Below, in pieces: positions 22,865 through 36,800 of a DNA stretch of 64,000 nucleotides. The DNA is from Meghimatium bilineatum (taxonomy: Eukaryota > Mollusca > Gastropoda > Stylommatophora > Philomycidae): the NCBI GenBank assembly GCA_034231615.1, contig CM067322.1:65687349-65751348 (forward strand), in the 5' to 3' direction. Numbering within the stretch: the first letter of the stretch is position 1; every line of letters starts with the position of its first letter. Under the pieces are notes generated by a model. It had not been told where the DNA came from. It worked only from the letters and a program-made list of their open reading frames with translations, and did not search any database. A program made the translations under genes and the position numbers.

Positions 22865-25800
22865 CTGGGGAATGAAGTACAAATAACATAACATTAATAA
22901 AATGGGAGGGATATGCATCAGGTTTCACTGGATCTCAACAACAATCACAAATCTCAGATAAACTCTAGATCTCTTAATGATTCATAATGCCCCCCCCCCC
23001 CTCTTGGGCTGCTCTAAATGTTCCTGGCACTCTGTCTCAAATAAGATATGCCTAGCATTGTATACACATATTGACATCTACACATGTCTGATCAATTTGT
23101 TTGAAGCTACATGTTGTTTGTTTGAGAACCCCAGGAATTGCGAGAGATTAGCTCTTACTTCATATGTGCACTGGGGTGGATTTTCTAATTTTTTTTTTCA
23201 TACCCAGGAGACTTCAGCTTCGGCTAAGTGCAATGCTTATTGAAGAAGCCTTCTACTCAGAGGGGGTCTGTAGATAATTTTATAGATGACATGCTACAAA
23301 GCTTCCATAAGAGAGCCTCAATATATAACAGCATGTCATCTACTAAGGTTTTCTGTTGCATAGGTAGTTTGTCTAGTGGGCCATTGGTGAGACCCAGTCA
23401 CAACAGCATGCATTTAAAGCTACTTAAGAATGGCAAGAAAATGTCTTTTCCTATACTGGTTGTCATGCCCCATGCATCTCCTGAGAGGTCTATATAATAT
23501 GTCTGTCTTACAAGTACCCAAATCACACTTTTTACCATTTCCTTAGTTTGCTGCATAGGACTGAAAAATGTCACAACTCTATTTATGTCTTTTTTTACGA
23601 GTCTATGTCCAAAAGTCTGCATAGGACTGAAAAATGTTGCAACTCTGTTTATGTCTTGTTTTACGAATCTATGTCCGAAAGTCATTCCATGACTACAAGA
23701 GCTGCATGTCCAAATAGATTGCAATAGGCTCAGATAAAAGTTAATAACAGATTTATCTGATGTTAACAGATTCGATTGATTTATACATAATCCAGACTCT
23801 GCCAGGGCCCGAAAAGTTAAAAAAGAATAGCACCACTTTTAACCTTTTATGCAACCATAAGAGGCAACTAAGGAGGTTATGGGGTGAAGTTGGATGTCCA
23901 TTCCATGTAGGGTCAAAGTGACCCAGAAGCCATGCTGAAGTTAGATGTGTCAGGCAGAAAGTCTCAGGTATTGCAGCAAAGCTGTAAACCATCACACAAT
24001 GTATTCTGTTTTCCCAGAGTACACCCTGCTAATCTGCAGGAGTTTGAGTAATGTTAGATATCACACAGAGCTCGCAGTGTACCTTAACAAATATCTATTT
24101 TATAGGCAATTTTATTAGCAAGGGTGTCTGTGCTTTTCTTCTTAGCCGTGTCAGTTTACTGTTCAGCATCTTTCTTGGATGATCTCTTTTTCTTTCTCCA
24201 GTTATTTCTGATCTGAAGTGTGCACTGCACTCTTTTAGTTATTTCTTCTCATGGTTGCATACATATTTATCTTATTTTTGTATTAGTCATACTTATTTTA
24301 TACAAAGTATCTTTCTTGGGCATTTATGTTCGAATGCATTTCTATAGCTTTTGTTGATTTCAAGCTGTATTCTATTATTTTCAAAATTAAATAATTTGGA
24401 GTCATGGTGACAGGATTACCTGAATCACAATCTCCATTATTTGTGTGTGTTAAAAGAGCTGTGATATAACCATATTGAGCTCACATCCACAGTTGAGAGT
24501 ACCTCATCACAACGGGCACAAAATAAATGACTGACTTTCACATGCACAAGTAAGGTTGGATATCATGTTTGAATTATGTATCCTAAATTTTGTTCTTGTG
24601 CTTAGTGGTGGCAGATCTTTGTGAAGGGGCATTGTCATGATGTGCGGCCTGTGCGCAGTTGGATTATACTGATGAATTCTGCCCACAGCACCGAGGAGAT
24701 ATTGCAGGACTGTTTTGTAGAATTCTACATTGGCACTCTGTCCTCTGGAAAAGTGTTCATGATGAACCAGCCCATCAATGTCGAAGAAGAATCAACATGG
24801 TCCTGACATTGGATTTGACTAGCTGTGCTTTTTTCGGTTGATAAGACGATGAATTTACCACACAAATATTTTAGACTTGTATTAGTATTTTAGACAGGAC
24901 TTCCTAAAAGATGATTGCATCATTTCAAAATGTTCAGTTTTCCAAGCTTTCATCTTTCTATATTATATATTCTGCATATCATCATCCCCAATATCATCTT
25001 TCTATATAATATATTCTGCATATCATCAAATATATATACTTTGTCATTTTAAAATGTACTTTTTGATTCCTGTAAAAGCTCATAAAAGATAGATGTTGAA
25101 TTATCATTATCTATATTATTTGTATTTACTTATGTTTTTCCCATTGTATCTAACAGATCCCTGCCTATTTTTGTTAATATTCCTTTCTTATTTGTGTTAC
25201 TGTGGCTCATACCTGTTTGTTGGATCTTTAACTGGGATTCTGGTCATGAGATAAGGGAATCAGAGATTGGTAAAATAGACCACAATGTAAATATGTTAGA
25301 TTACAGGCTCAGAAAATGTTCTATTAAGTGCCTTAACTCTTCATATCCATCTAGCTGCTAATATCAACATTTTGGAGACACTTTGTGCCATAAAGCTGCT
25401 AAAAATCAATATTTTTATATGACATTACTATCACGACTTTATACATCATGATGTCCATAAAATCAAATGAACTATTCCTATTTGCTGTACTTCCTTTTGA
25501 GAATAGATCTATCTTGACAAGCGTGCAAAATTCACAGACATTTATATTGATTTGACCAATATTCTCATATAAACGAGTATTTACTATTTGAGTTTGTGTA
25601 ACTTATTGCTACTTTTATTTGAAGTACCGGTAATGGATTTAGACCTCCTTTATTTTGATAGCTAGTCAGGCTTTGAAAATGTTCCAAAATACTAGGTAAT
25701 AATTCCGACATTAGCTTTAATGACAACAATAATGATGATGTGGAATTACTATGATCTAAATTTGATGAAAATTCTGTAGATAATTTTGAGTAGTGATGAA

Positions 25801-28800
25801 GCTGAGGGAGCATTTCCATTGTAATGCAAGTAGTGACCACCCATATCTACATAAAAAAAACATGCTTTTTGAATTATCACATGATATAAATATTTAGACT
25901 TGTATATAAGAATAAAATAACTTTGTGTGTGTGTTGTGCACATTAGTGTGCGTTTCGGATATGTAAATAAGTCCTGGACACTAAAATGTAGGTCTGAAGA
26001 ATAGAAATGTTTAGGAAAATTGCATATTTTGTATGCATTTGCTGATTTCAAGACAAGATGACATTTATAAGTAATTATGTATGTATAAATAATAAACACC
26101 ATGTATTACAAAATGGTTCAGGATATATGTAGATATTATTTATTTCAAAATAAATGGATTATGATTCAATTTTCTGGAATAGAAGCTTTTGTATACACAT
26201 TTGTATTGTTTTCCACCCGCTTCTTATAGCATTTTCTAAATTAAATTTTCCATAACTAACACAATATTGTATGTAAGCAAATAAACTCAACTTATTCATA
26301 TTACCTATCCATTTATGAATATTTTGATGTCAGAATTGTTCATATGGACAGAATAGTGAGAGAGAAATTGTTTTAAAAAAATCAATACCATAAATTACTA
26401 AAAATATTCAAAATGTGCTCCGGCATAGCAAGAAAATTTTACGGAGACAAAAGTGATAACTCATGGACACACCATAACTTGCAGATATATATGTCCAAAT
26501 CATTCATGAAATTTTTTTCTGTTAACCAGTTACTAGATAGGGTGCTAATACAAATGTGTGTATCCAAAATCCATAAAACCCATTAACTTTTAGGATTTTA
26601 GGTGTACTGCATTGAATGCATGAATACAATCATTCAATGAGTTTCTATCTTAAATTAACATGAATGAGAGAAGCAATTTATGAGTGGAGATTATGCGTCA
26701 CACAGCAGAATGAACAGCATCACACAGCAGAACGAATGTTCAATAGCGGTCACAATAACAATAGACAGAGTAAACACAACATTTATACAGACCTATGCCC
26801 CATGTAACACACCAAACAATGAAAACGAAAGAGAGGAATTTTAAAATATGTAAACAGATTAATAAATAACAGCAACAACGAAGATGAAATATATATTTTG
26901 GGAGATTTAATGCACATCTTAACACAAATAGAGAGGGAATAAAGGAATATAAAGGACCTTTTGGCAACACAAGAAACAAGGTTAACGGCAACAGTAATAA
27001 ACTAATAGATACATGCATCCAGGACAACTTCTTTATAACGAACACCTTCTTTAAACATAGACAGCCACAAGTGTACACATGTTATAAATGGAACAGCTCA
27101 GAATGCAAGAGCCAGATAGACTTCATATAAAAAGAAACAATAGATGAAAAATAACAGACTCAAGAGGAAAACCCTAACATATGTGCAGATACTGACCATA
27201 AGGCAGTAATGATAACAGTCAAAACAAACAGAGCGAATAATAACAAGCACAAGAAAAGCACAAAGTACCAAGGACAACTAGATATACACAAATTGGAAGC
27301 AATTAACATGTGTGAAAAATATATCCAGGAAGTTAATGAAGGATTCGCCACTCTACCAGAAAACACCCAGCACATAGAAGAAGAATGGAAATATTTAAAA
27401 AATGCCATCATTCAAACAGCAGGAAATATATGCGGATATAAAAACTATAAAGGTACGTAACCAAAGATAACAGCTCGGTGGACAGAAGAGGTAAAGAATG
27501 CAATGAAAGATGAAAAACAAAAATACAAGAAATGGGCAACAAACAAAACACATTAAGATTACTTAGCATACAAGACAGCAAAGATTAACACCAAGAAAAC
27601 CATCAAATCTGCGTAAGTTAAGTCATGGCAAGAATATGAGAAATGCTAAACAAGGATAGACAAAACGCACCAAAGATGTTTTATAAGAAAGTACAAAAAC
27701 ATGCACCAAATAAAGCACCAGGAATAGATGGCATACCTATAAAACTAATAAAAATGTTAACAGCGACAGGTATAAAGTGACTACACAGACTGTTCAATGT
27801 GATATGGAAGACACAAAAGACACCACAGGAGTGGAATACAGCGGTGATTGTTTCCATCTGGAAGAAAAAAGGCAGTAAGAGGGACTGCACTAAGTACAGA
27901 GGCATATCACTCTTAAGCCACATAGGGAAAATCTTTAGCGAGATACTAGAGAGAAGGGTGCGTGCATATATAGAACCACAGCTCAACAACACACAAATGG
28001 GCTTTCGGAAAAATAAAAGCAGTACAGATGCATGCAATCACCCTCAAACAACTTTCAGAAAGAGCGATAGAACATAATTGACTTATATCCAGCTTTCGTG
28101 GATAGAGCACATCTATGGACAACAATACAGACATATGGATATCAGCAAAGCAGAAACAAAGGCTAGAAAGAAGATAGCTATAATAAAGAAACAAAGTGGG
28201 ACAACTTGCGGAGCTAATAAAAGAATTCTCAAAAATGTATATCAACAATCTATTCGACTAAACTTGGAATATAGTACCAAACTTGGAATATGGTTCTACA
28301 GCATGGAGTTCATCATCAAACACCACACTACAGAACTTCGAGTACAGAATCTAGCACTTAAAATCATTACAGGAGCAATAAGATCCACATCAAACATGGA
28401 AATGCAGAATACCGAAGGGATGCAGTCATTGAAAGATCGCATAGATACTAAAATTATAATGCATGGAGAAAAGTTCCTTTCCCACTGTTGTTGTTTTTTT
28501 TTTTTTGTTCGTCCATCACAAGTGATGATAACCATTTGTTACATCCACTTTTGAAAATTCAATTTTAGTAATGTCCTTGATTATGAGTTCGTAGATGGCT
28601 AATGAGCCCTATTCGAGCTGTAAATGTCCTTGGATAGTTTGGACATGGAATGACGACTGTAGACGGATCTTGGTCTATCCGTGACTTTCTAACTGCTCTC
28701 TGCTGTTAAGCTGCTGCATTTCTTTTCTTTTTACAAGATGATGCGCTCTTTTTTATTTTAGAACGCCATGTAGATCTATTTTGTGCATGTTCTTCCCATG

Positions 28801-30645
28801 TATCATGGTCTATTTCAAAGGCTTTCAGTGAGTTCTTTAACGAGTCCTAGTAGCGCTTCCTTTGGCCACCTTGAGATCGTATACCCTTCTCTAGCTCACC
28901 ATAGAGAAGTATCTTTGGCAGACGATGGTCTGGCATACGTACCAAATGACCCGCCCAACGAATCTATGTCTGCATCAGGATCGTGTCAATGCTTGGGATA
29001 CCAGCTCTATCAAGGACAGTAGTATCTGGAATCTTGTCTTGCCATCTGATGTTCATAACTTTTCTGAGACAATTTGTATGAAAATGATTGAGTTTTTTCA
29101 CATGACGTCTATACACAGTCCATGTTTCACCAGCGTATAGCAGCACTGGAAGTACCACTGCTCTGTAAACTTTCAGCTTAGTCTGTAGGTTAATGCCATT
29201 TCTATGCCAAACATTTGCATACAATCTGCCGAAAGTACTGCTTGCTTTGGCAATCCTTGTATACACTTCATCATCAACATTGGCATTTTGCGATAACGTA
29301 CTGCCTAGATATGTGAATCTATTCACAACTTTCAGTGCTACACCATTTACCTTTATGCAGGGCTCGACATAGCTTTTGCCAAGTGCTGGTTGTAACATGA
29401 CTTCTATTTTCTCTGTGTTAATGGTAAGCCCAAAGTTGGTACAGGCTTTGGAGAATCTGTCTATAATACATTGTAGATCAGCCTCAGAGTTAGCATTTAG
29501 GGCACAGTCATCAGCAAATAGAAGATCCCTGATTGTGTGTGATTTAATTTGGTTTTTGCTCGAAGCCGCCGAAGGTTGAACAATTTTCCGTCTATGCGAT
29601 AGGTGATGTTTACTCCCAGGTCTAGATCTCTGAAAGCATCATTCAACATAGCAGAGAACATGATGCTAAATAGGGTAGGTGCTAATTCACATCCTTGTTT
29701 TACTCCATTTGAGACAGGAAAGGTTTCAGATAACTCTCCATCATCCTGAACTCTAGCTTGCATTCCATCATGCAATTGCTGCACCATTAAGATAAATTTC
29801 TGTGGACATCCATATTTTGCCAGAATCTTCCACAGACCCTCTCTACATACTGTGTCAAATGCTTTTGTCAAGTCTATGAATGCTGTGTACATGTCACAGT
29901 GTTGTTGACATTTTTCTTGAAGCTGTCTTTCAGCAAAGATCATATCAGTTGTTCCACGTTCTTTTCTGAAACCACATTGGCTTTCGGGTAGTAGTCCTTC
30001 ATTTAGATGAGATGTAAGACGGCTCAAAAGGATTCTGGCAAATATCTTTCCAGCAATGGACAGTAGAGAGATACCACGATGGTTGTTACAGGATATTTGC
30101 CAGATGTCACTAGTCACCTAATGAAGGAAAGATTCCAGAATCTGTTACAAGGACAGCTTAAAAGAAGCAGCTTTATACACCAGGCCAAGCATCTATATAG
30201 ACAGGTATCTGATCTTCCAGAGGTAACAATACCACTGATATCTCAACCAGTACACACCCAATAGGAAAAACAGAAATACCTACAAGTGACCATCCAAACA
30301 ACAATAACAGGTGTGTATGGAGATGAACAGCAGAATAATCTGCAGAAAAGGGTAGCAGTTCTCAGCTTCCTTTTTATCCCCCCTCAACTCCTCCCTCTTC
30401 TCAAAAGAATGAAAAATACCCTCGCTCTCTTCTCAAAAGAACACTCACTCTGAAACAAACTCTATCACTTCAAAAAAGAATGAAAGATGCACTTCCCGCC
30501 TCCTGAATAACTCCTAACATTTATACATCTACTCGCATTATACCGCCAGTAGTCATATATACATATATATATATATATATACATACATATATACATACAT
30601 ACATACATATATATATATACATACATACATACATATATACATACA

Positions 30646-30681
<36 letters not shown>

Positions 30682-30720
30682 TACATACATATATACATAC
30701 ATACATATATATATACATAC

Positions 30721-30804
<84 letters not shown>

Positions 30805-33800
30805 CAATGAAGTGTTCACTGTCTGCTATAACTAATTTCTGGTACAAGTTCTCTCCCATTACTTGACTTATATTTCACTAAGTATTCCGTAAAAATCACA
30901 GTTTTGTTAAATATGTGGGGCCCGCGTTCTAAGAAAGTTCCATGCAAACTTGTTTGGTTTGGACATGTAATTGAAACGTGACTTGCTTTCTAAAATTATT
31001 GTGCAAGGTACAGTCAAGGACGGAAGGAGGAGAGGAAGACCCTGGATCCAGAAAATCCTGGATTGATGACACCAAGGAATGGTCTGGGCGTGATTTTTCT
31101 ACACTCCTCTGAATGGCTGAGGACATAGCTGTATGGAGAGCTTTCTGTGCTGATATCTCCAGTGTGCACCCCTAATGGATTATGGGTCTTATTATTATTA
31201 TGATGATTATAACTTAAAAAATATTGTGATTACTATATCCTTTAATGATTTCATTTTAATACTTTTTCTGCCACCAATGACAAACGTTGGCAAAGCACAA
31301 AATACCCTTCACTGCCATGGATAGCTTTTGTTGTTTTTGAGTATGACTTTTTTCATGGAAAATATTTACAGACCAAACACTGGTACATTATTAGTTTATG
31401 CGGAACTTTTTGTTTAAAAAAAAAACATTTGAAGATGGCTGCACCCATGACCAGAATGTTAATGATTTTATGGTATTTTTACAATGATTATTTAAAAATG
31501 AACAATGTAAATGATGATACCCAGGTCATAGCTGTCAACTTATTTTTCATAAATCTGTATTTTTAACAATTTATTTTCATACTTCAATAAAAATGCCAGT
31601 ATCTAACACCAAAAGTCCCCCCCCCCCTTTTTTTTTACCCATCAATACATGTGTGTGAGATTTTTAAAAATGTCCTCATTAGAAATAATTACTGAAATTT
31701 AATACCAAATGACATTTTTTTTAAAAAACAACTTTTCCTTGGTTCACAATCTGTATCAATAAGGAAAATCTGTACTAGTTGACACCTAATAGCCAGGGGG
31801 AAAAATGACTGATATTTTAGCAAGCTATTTGAACTCAAAATTAGATATAGAAATGGACTATGATGATAAGTAATGAAGGTCATAGAATGATAAGAGCAAG
31901 TAATTGATATCCTCCAACTTGAAAAAAGCATTATAGCGCTGCCACTGTTAACAAAATCAAGCAGGAAATAGATGGAAATCTAGTGTTTTTACAAAAATCA
32001 TGTTTCTATATCTTTTTGTGTGAAAATTTTCTGAATGTTTAAAAGTCATAAATGTATTGGCTAATTTTTAATGAGCTCATAAGTGCTTCATTTCAAGGAG
32101 CCAATAAGTTAATGCTACATATTTTTTTAACTGTCATGGTGCTGATTAATCAAATTTCGAATAGTCTGTGAGTGGACAGCCATATCCAGAAACCAAACAG
32201 GGTCTGGAGTGAATTAGTTACAATTATTAGGCATAAAAAACTCATTATGCTGAAAAAAAAAAAGTATGGTGGTGGGCAAGACTTAGCTGAAAAAGGTATG
32301 GCATTAAAAAGGATGAAAGAAACAAACCACAATTTATCATATAGACAGACGTAGGTTGAACTTTTTGTAAGTTTTATCCATATACCCATAGATACAACAT
32401 TATTTTCCTTTAAAAAAAAAACAACTCATTTTCAAATGAATATAACAAACTGACCTGCCAATTGAAATGTAATACAAACCAAAGGGAATTGTCCAACTGT
32501 AAAAGGCAACAAGCCAATCAGACCCAAAGTTGGGTACTGATATTAAAGTAAATCTTTACCGTACCACAAACGCAGCTATTCTTACATCACGAGAAGAACT
32601 TTGTATATTTGATCCAACTCTCAGCCATGACACAGCAGTCTTGTAGTCCTGCTTTGCTATATAGCCCTAGGGAAAACAATATTTGATAAACCATAAAACA
32701 GAACAAAAATCAATTAAGTGCACAGTTTTTTTTCCACTTCAATCTTAGATCCTACAACTTTCCAATATTGTTCTCACATCCGACTGGTATTCCGTGGGGC
32801 TTCTATCTCTGGCTCTTTGATTCTCTTACTAATCATGGTATCTGATCCTCTCTCCTTATAACCATACAAACCATGAGTACTTTAATAAAGATTTTAAAAA
32901 TTTGTCGTCAGAAACTTTCTATTGAAACTCTTACATCTATACTATTAATTTCAAGATTTTAGAAACCAAATTTGTTTCTTTAATGGCTTTCTCTATATCT
33001 CTAGCAAAAATTATGCAGCAACTCCTCATGTAGTTGAGCAATTTGAATAGAAATTACACAAATTCCCCCTTTCCACTGAATTCTTTTTAACCAATTTACA
33101 TTATTTTTGGTGGGTGTTTGGACTACGCAATAACTTTTAAAAGTCAAATGAGATTTTGAAATAATTGTTTAAAATGTAAATAAAGAATTTAATACTTAAT
33201 TGAATTATGTTCATTTTGCTGATGTATATATGATATGTGAGAATGTGGCAAAGATAAAAAAAAATTGGGGGAAAAATAAATACTGGCTCACCCGGATACA
33301 TTCTTTTACATACTAGGTCTATTATTTCATAACCAAATTAACGCTCTCATAATAATATCATATGTGCAAACAAGACATGTTGAGATGACTAACCTTGTCC
33401 ATCTGTTCTTCATACTAGATCTAGAAGTTAGTAGTCCACATCAATATATCCAATATATTAGATTTATTCTTTTTCTGTGTCATTTCATAATGAAACTGAC
33501 ATGTTCATATTATGTCATAAAGAAATAAAACACATCTATATCACTAACATTATCAGCTAGGCCTAACGGTCCTGCAATTCAGGAAAAGCTAGGACATGAC
33601 TTTAACCTGAGGGTTCGCGATTGCTGGAAACAGCATTGTCCACCTCAGACACAGAACTTGTATTTCCATCATGGTCATATTGTCTAATGGAGCAAGGTCT
33701 ATGCCCGTAAACTCCAAGAATTTCTCATCAGAAATCAAGATCCATAAAAATGTCATAAAAGATTCAACAGATTTCTTTTGATCGGAAAGACTAATAAAAT

Positions 33801-36800
33801 TGAAACTATCGCTCTGTATTACAACCTACTTGGAAAATAATTGAACAGGAAAGATGTGATGTATTCCTAATGTAGAGGAAGCTAAATACTGGTCATCTGA
33901 GCATAAACATCATGTGGTGTCATGTTGATAAATGAGTGCATAGCAATGGGTGGTGGCCATTTAATTGCATACTACAAGTTAAATAAGCAGGTGTACATTT
34001 TCAAATAATTCTTCAGAATAGTTCATATAGGGTTATAATAATTGAAGAATATCCTATGTGTTAGATCAGTGAACCTGCCTCTCAACTCTGTCAAATTAGC
34101 TTGCAGTTAGGTTGCCGATCGTCTACATTGTACTAGGAATACAATTGAATGCATTAATGGTGTCTAAAAATTCAAAATAGTTGAATAGTAATGTCCTATA
34201 CAGGAAATGCTTCAATTATTAATTATTATTTTGGATATATAGGATCAACTAGAAAGAAATAATGATGATGCACTAAGGGAGATGATAACCAAAAAAAAAT
34301 AGTTCACATTTATTGGCCATGATCATGAGGAGGTTTAGAATACAATATAAGAACAGGAAAAATTGAGTCAAAAAGAGATAAGAGAAAGTGAGAAAATACT
34401 GGATAGTTTGACATTATAGCATTGTAGACAGTCAAATGTACTGACACAATACTGTGGATAGTGTTATGGAGATCAATGACAATCTACATATGGCACATGA
34501 TGATGACACATAAGACTTTTATTTTCCCCATATTGTTTAATTTTTAGGCATCACTTATACATCAAAGCACATTGCCTGTACAATATGGGTGGTCAGCTTC
34601 TCTATGCTTTGAACCATGACCATGTTCGCACAAGTTGGATTTCTAAGATTGGCCCACTAACCTACCATCAAAGTCAGTCATACAAAAGGAAGGAGGTGAT
34701 AAAGATCTAGTTTTTTTAGATTTCTGAATTGTTTTTGACTATTGGGAACAAATTTCCATCAATGCATACCTTGTATATACAGTCTAGATTAGTGATGGTA
34801 GTAAACAAGTGTAAAAGCAAGGATTCAATTTTACAAATATATTTAAATTTGAATCTGTTATTAGTTCACATATATCTTCACATCATCTTTGCAAACAGGA
34901 CATATCCATACATGCTTCAAGCTCACCTGGAATATATCTATAATTAAGCGATGACTGACAATTTCCATTTTCTGATTGGTTGATAAACATTCTTAGTTAC
35001 GTTGCATTTATTTGATGACACTACATTTCAAATCTAGAAAATTTTCCCTTTTCCATGCTGTATCTTGTACGAAATTATGTGTGTCAGTCTGGTTCAATGT
35101 TCTACTGTTCAATACAGCAGTGGCAAAACTTTATTAGGACCAGACAAAAAAATTACATGAAATGCTGTGCTGCTAAAAGTGATTATTTTGGAGAGCACAG
35201 AAGAATGATGGTCAACAAGCAGAGGACCAGTGCCGTCAGCAGAAGTGTAATGGCGGATGCACTCACGTAGAAATTGGAGCAACTATGGACATGTCAAGTT
35301 TGCATTGATGATAATCTGATGACTAACTAACTAAAAAATTACATTGATAACAATTCTTGATTAGAAACTAGCATCACAGCGCGCAGGGCACTCCCATAGG
35401 TGCCCCGTTCCAGCAGCCATCCCAGAGTATGCACACTCAAGAGTCCCTGTCAGGTGTTGAGAATGCAATCTTCAGGTTTTTCTAAAAAAAAAATACTTTT
35501 CGTTCCCTCACCTCTAGATACTCCCATTTCTGACATTTTGTATGTGTAGTACATTCTCAGCCTCATTGACATCATCTTCATCTGTCAATGAATTTATGAC
35601 TGCCTTAATCGTCCTAAGGACGATTACATCAGGCAGGTAGAATGCCTGTTATCTTATGGTTATCTTATGTTCCTTAGGCAGAGCACCATATCCAGAATCC
35701 ATTGTCTCAATCTGCATGAGTGTATGTATATATTTTGTATATACATTGATGGAAAGCATAGAGAAAGCATATATATATGTTGCACTTTGTTGCCATATAG
35801 CCAAGTACATTCAATTTCTGCCAGCTATTTTTTTTAGGTTTATTTCCCTTAGACCTCATGAGCACCATTCCCCCAGGCTTTGTGTAGAGTTTTCCATCTC
35901 CTAGGTGGCCTGTCTTTCTGGATTCTTGAGCACCACATGCCCAGCGTAGTTAGAAGAGTTTTGTATGTTTGTCCTGTCTTTTTCCCTTATGGGATGGGGC
36001 TGGTTGGGGTCTAAGGAGGGTTTTGCTGACATCTCCTCCCTTTTTTGTATTTAAAAAGTTATCTTATGTTCCTCTATCTAAAGGTATCCCCCCACCCTAG
36101 GGATATGCTAGGCTAGGGTTAATGACCCCAGCTGTACTGTTTGCTTGAGCTTATAGCTGCTCATACTCACTTTATGCTGCCCATCACATGACGTATGGGG
36201 TATTTCAGTGCCACCTGATATCCCACCCTAACCTGGTGGGTAACAAAGCCAGTTTGAGACTGCTTATCCGTCCAGAGATCTGGCTTATATCAGAGCCAAT
36301 CACCAGATATGGAGGGTAGCTACCCTCCGTATCTGTAGGAAGCCAAGTAGGGGATGGTTGCTCCCACCAGTAAGTCACCCATAATTGACTGCTTGTCTTT
36401 ACATAGCTACATTAAGTCAACATTATAAAACACTAAAACTATACTGAAAAAACATGTTATAATTAAAAAATAGAGTGTAAGTTCTGTATTAAAACATGTT
36501 ATAATATAAAAAAACATGTTATAATTAAAAAATAGAGTGTAAGTTCTGTATTAAAACATGTTATAATATAAAAAACATGTTATAATTAAAAAATAGAGTG
36601 TAAGTTCTGTATTAAAACATGTTATAATATAAAAAACATGTTATAATTAAAAAATAGAGTGTAAGTTCTGTATTAAAGCTAATTATGTCTGTAATGTTGG
36701 ATGATCATTTTAATCATACAAATCGGTCTCTCCCAGCTTTGGATTGGCATTGGAAATTTCCTCATGTCAGCATTTGCCTCATACATTTTGAAAGAGAACC

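Noticed and set aside
24600..24841. Open frame with [20 protein letters not shown]
   Set aside because: Looks mildly protein-like, but has no start context, splice sites, second copy or known family; overlapping frames are equally open.
30465..30859. Long Tyr/Ile/Met-rich open frames
   Set aside because: Translations of the CATA/TA microsatellite, not genes.
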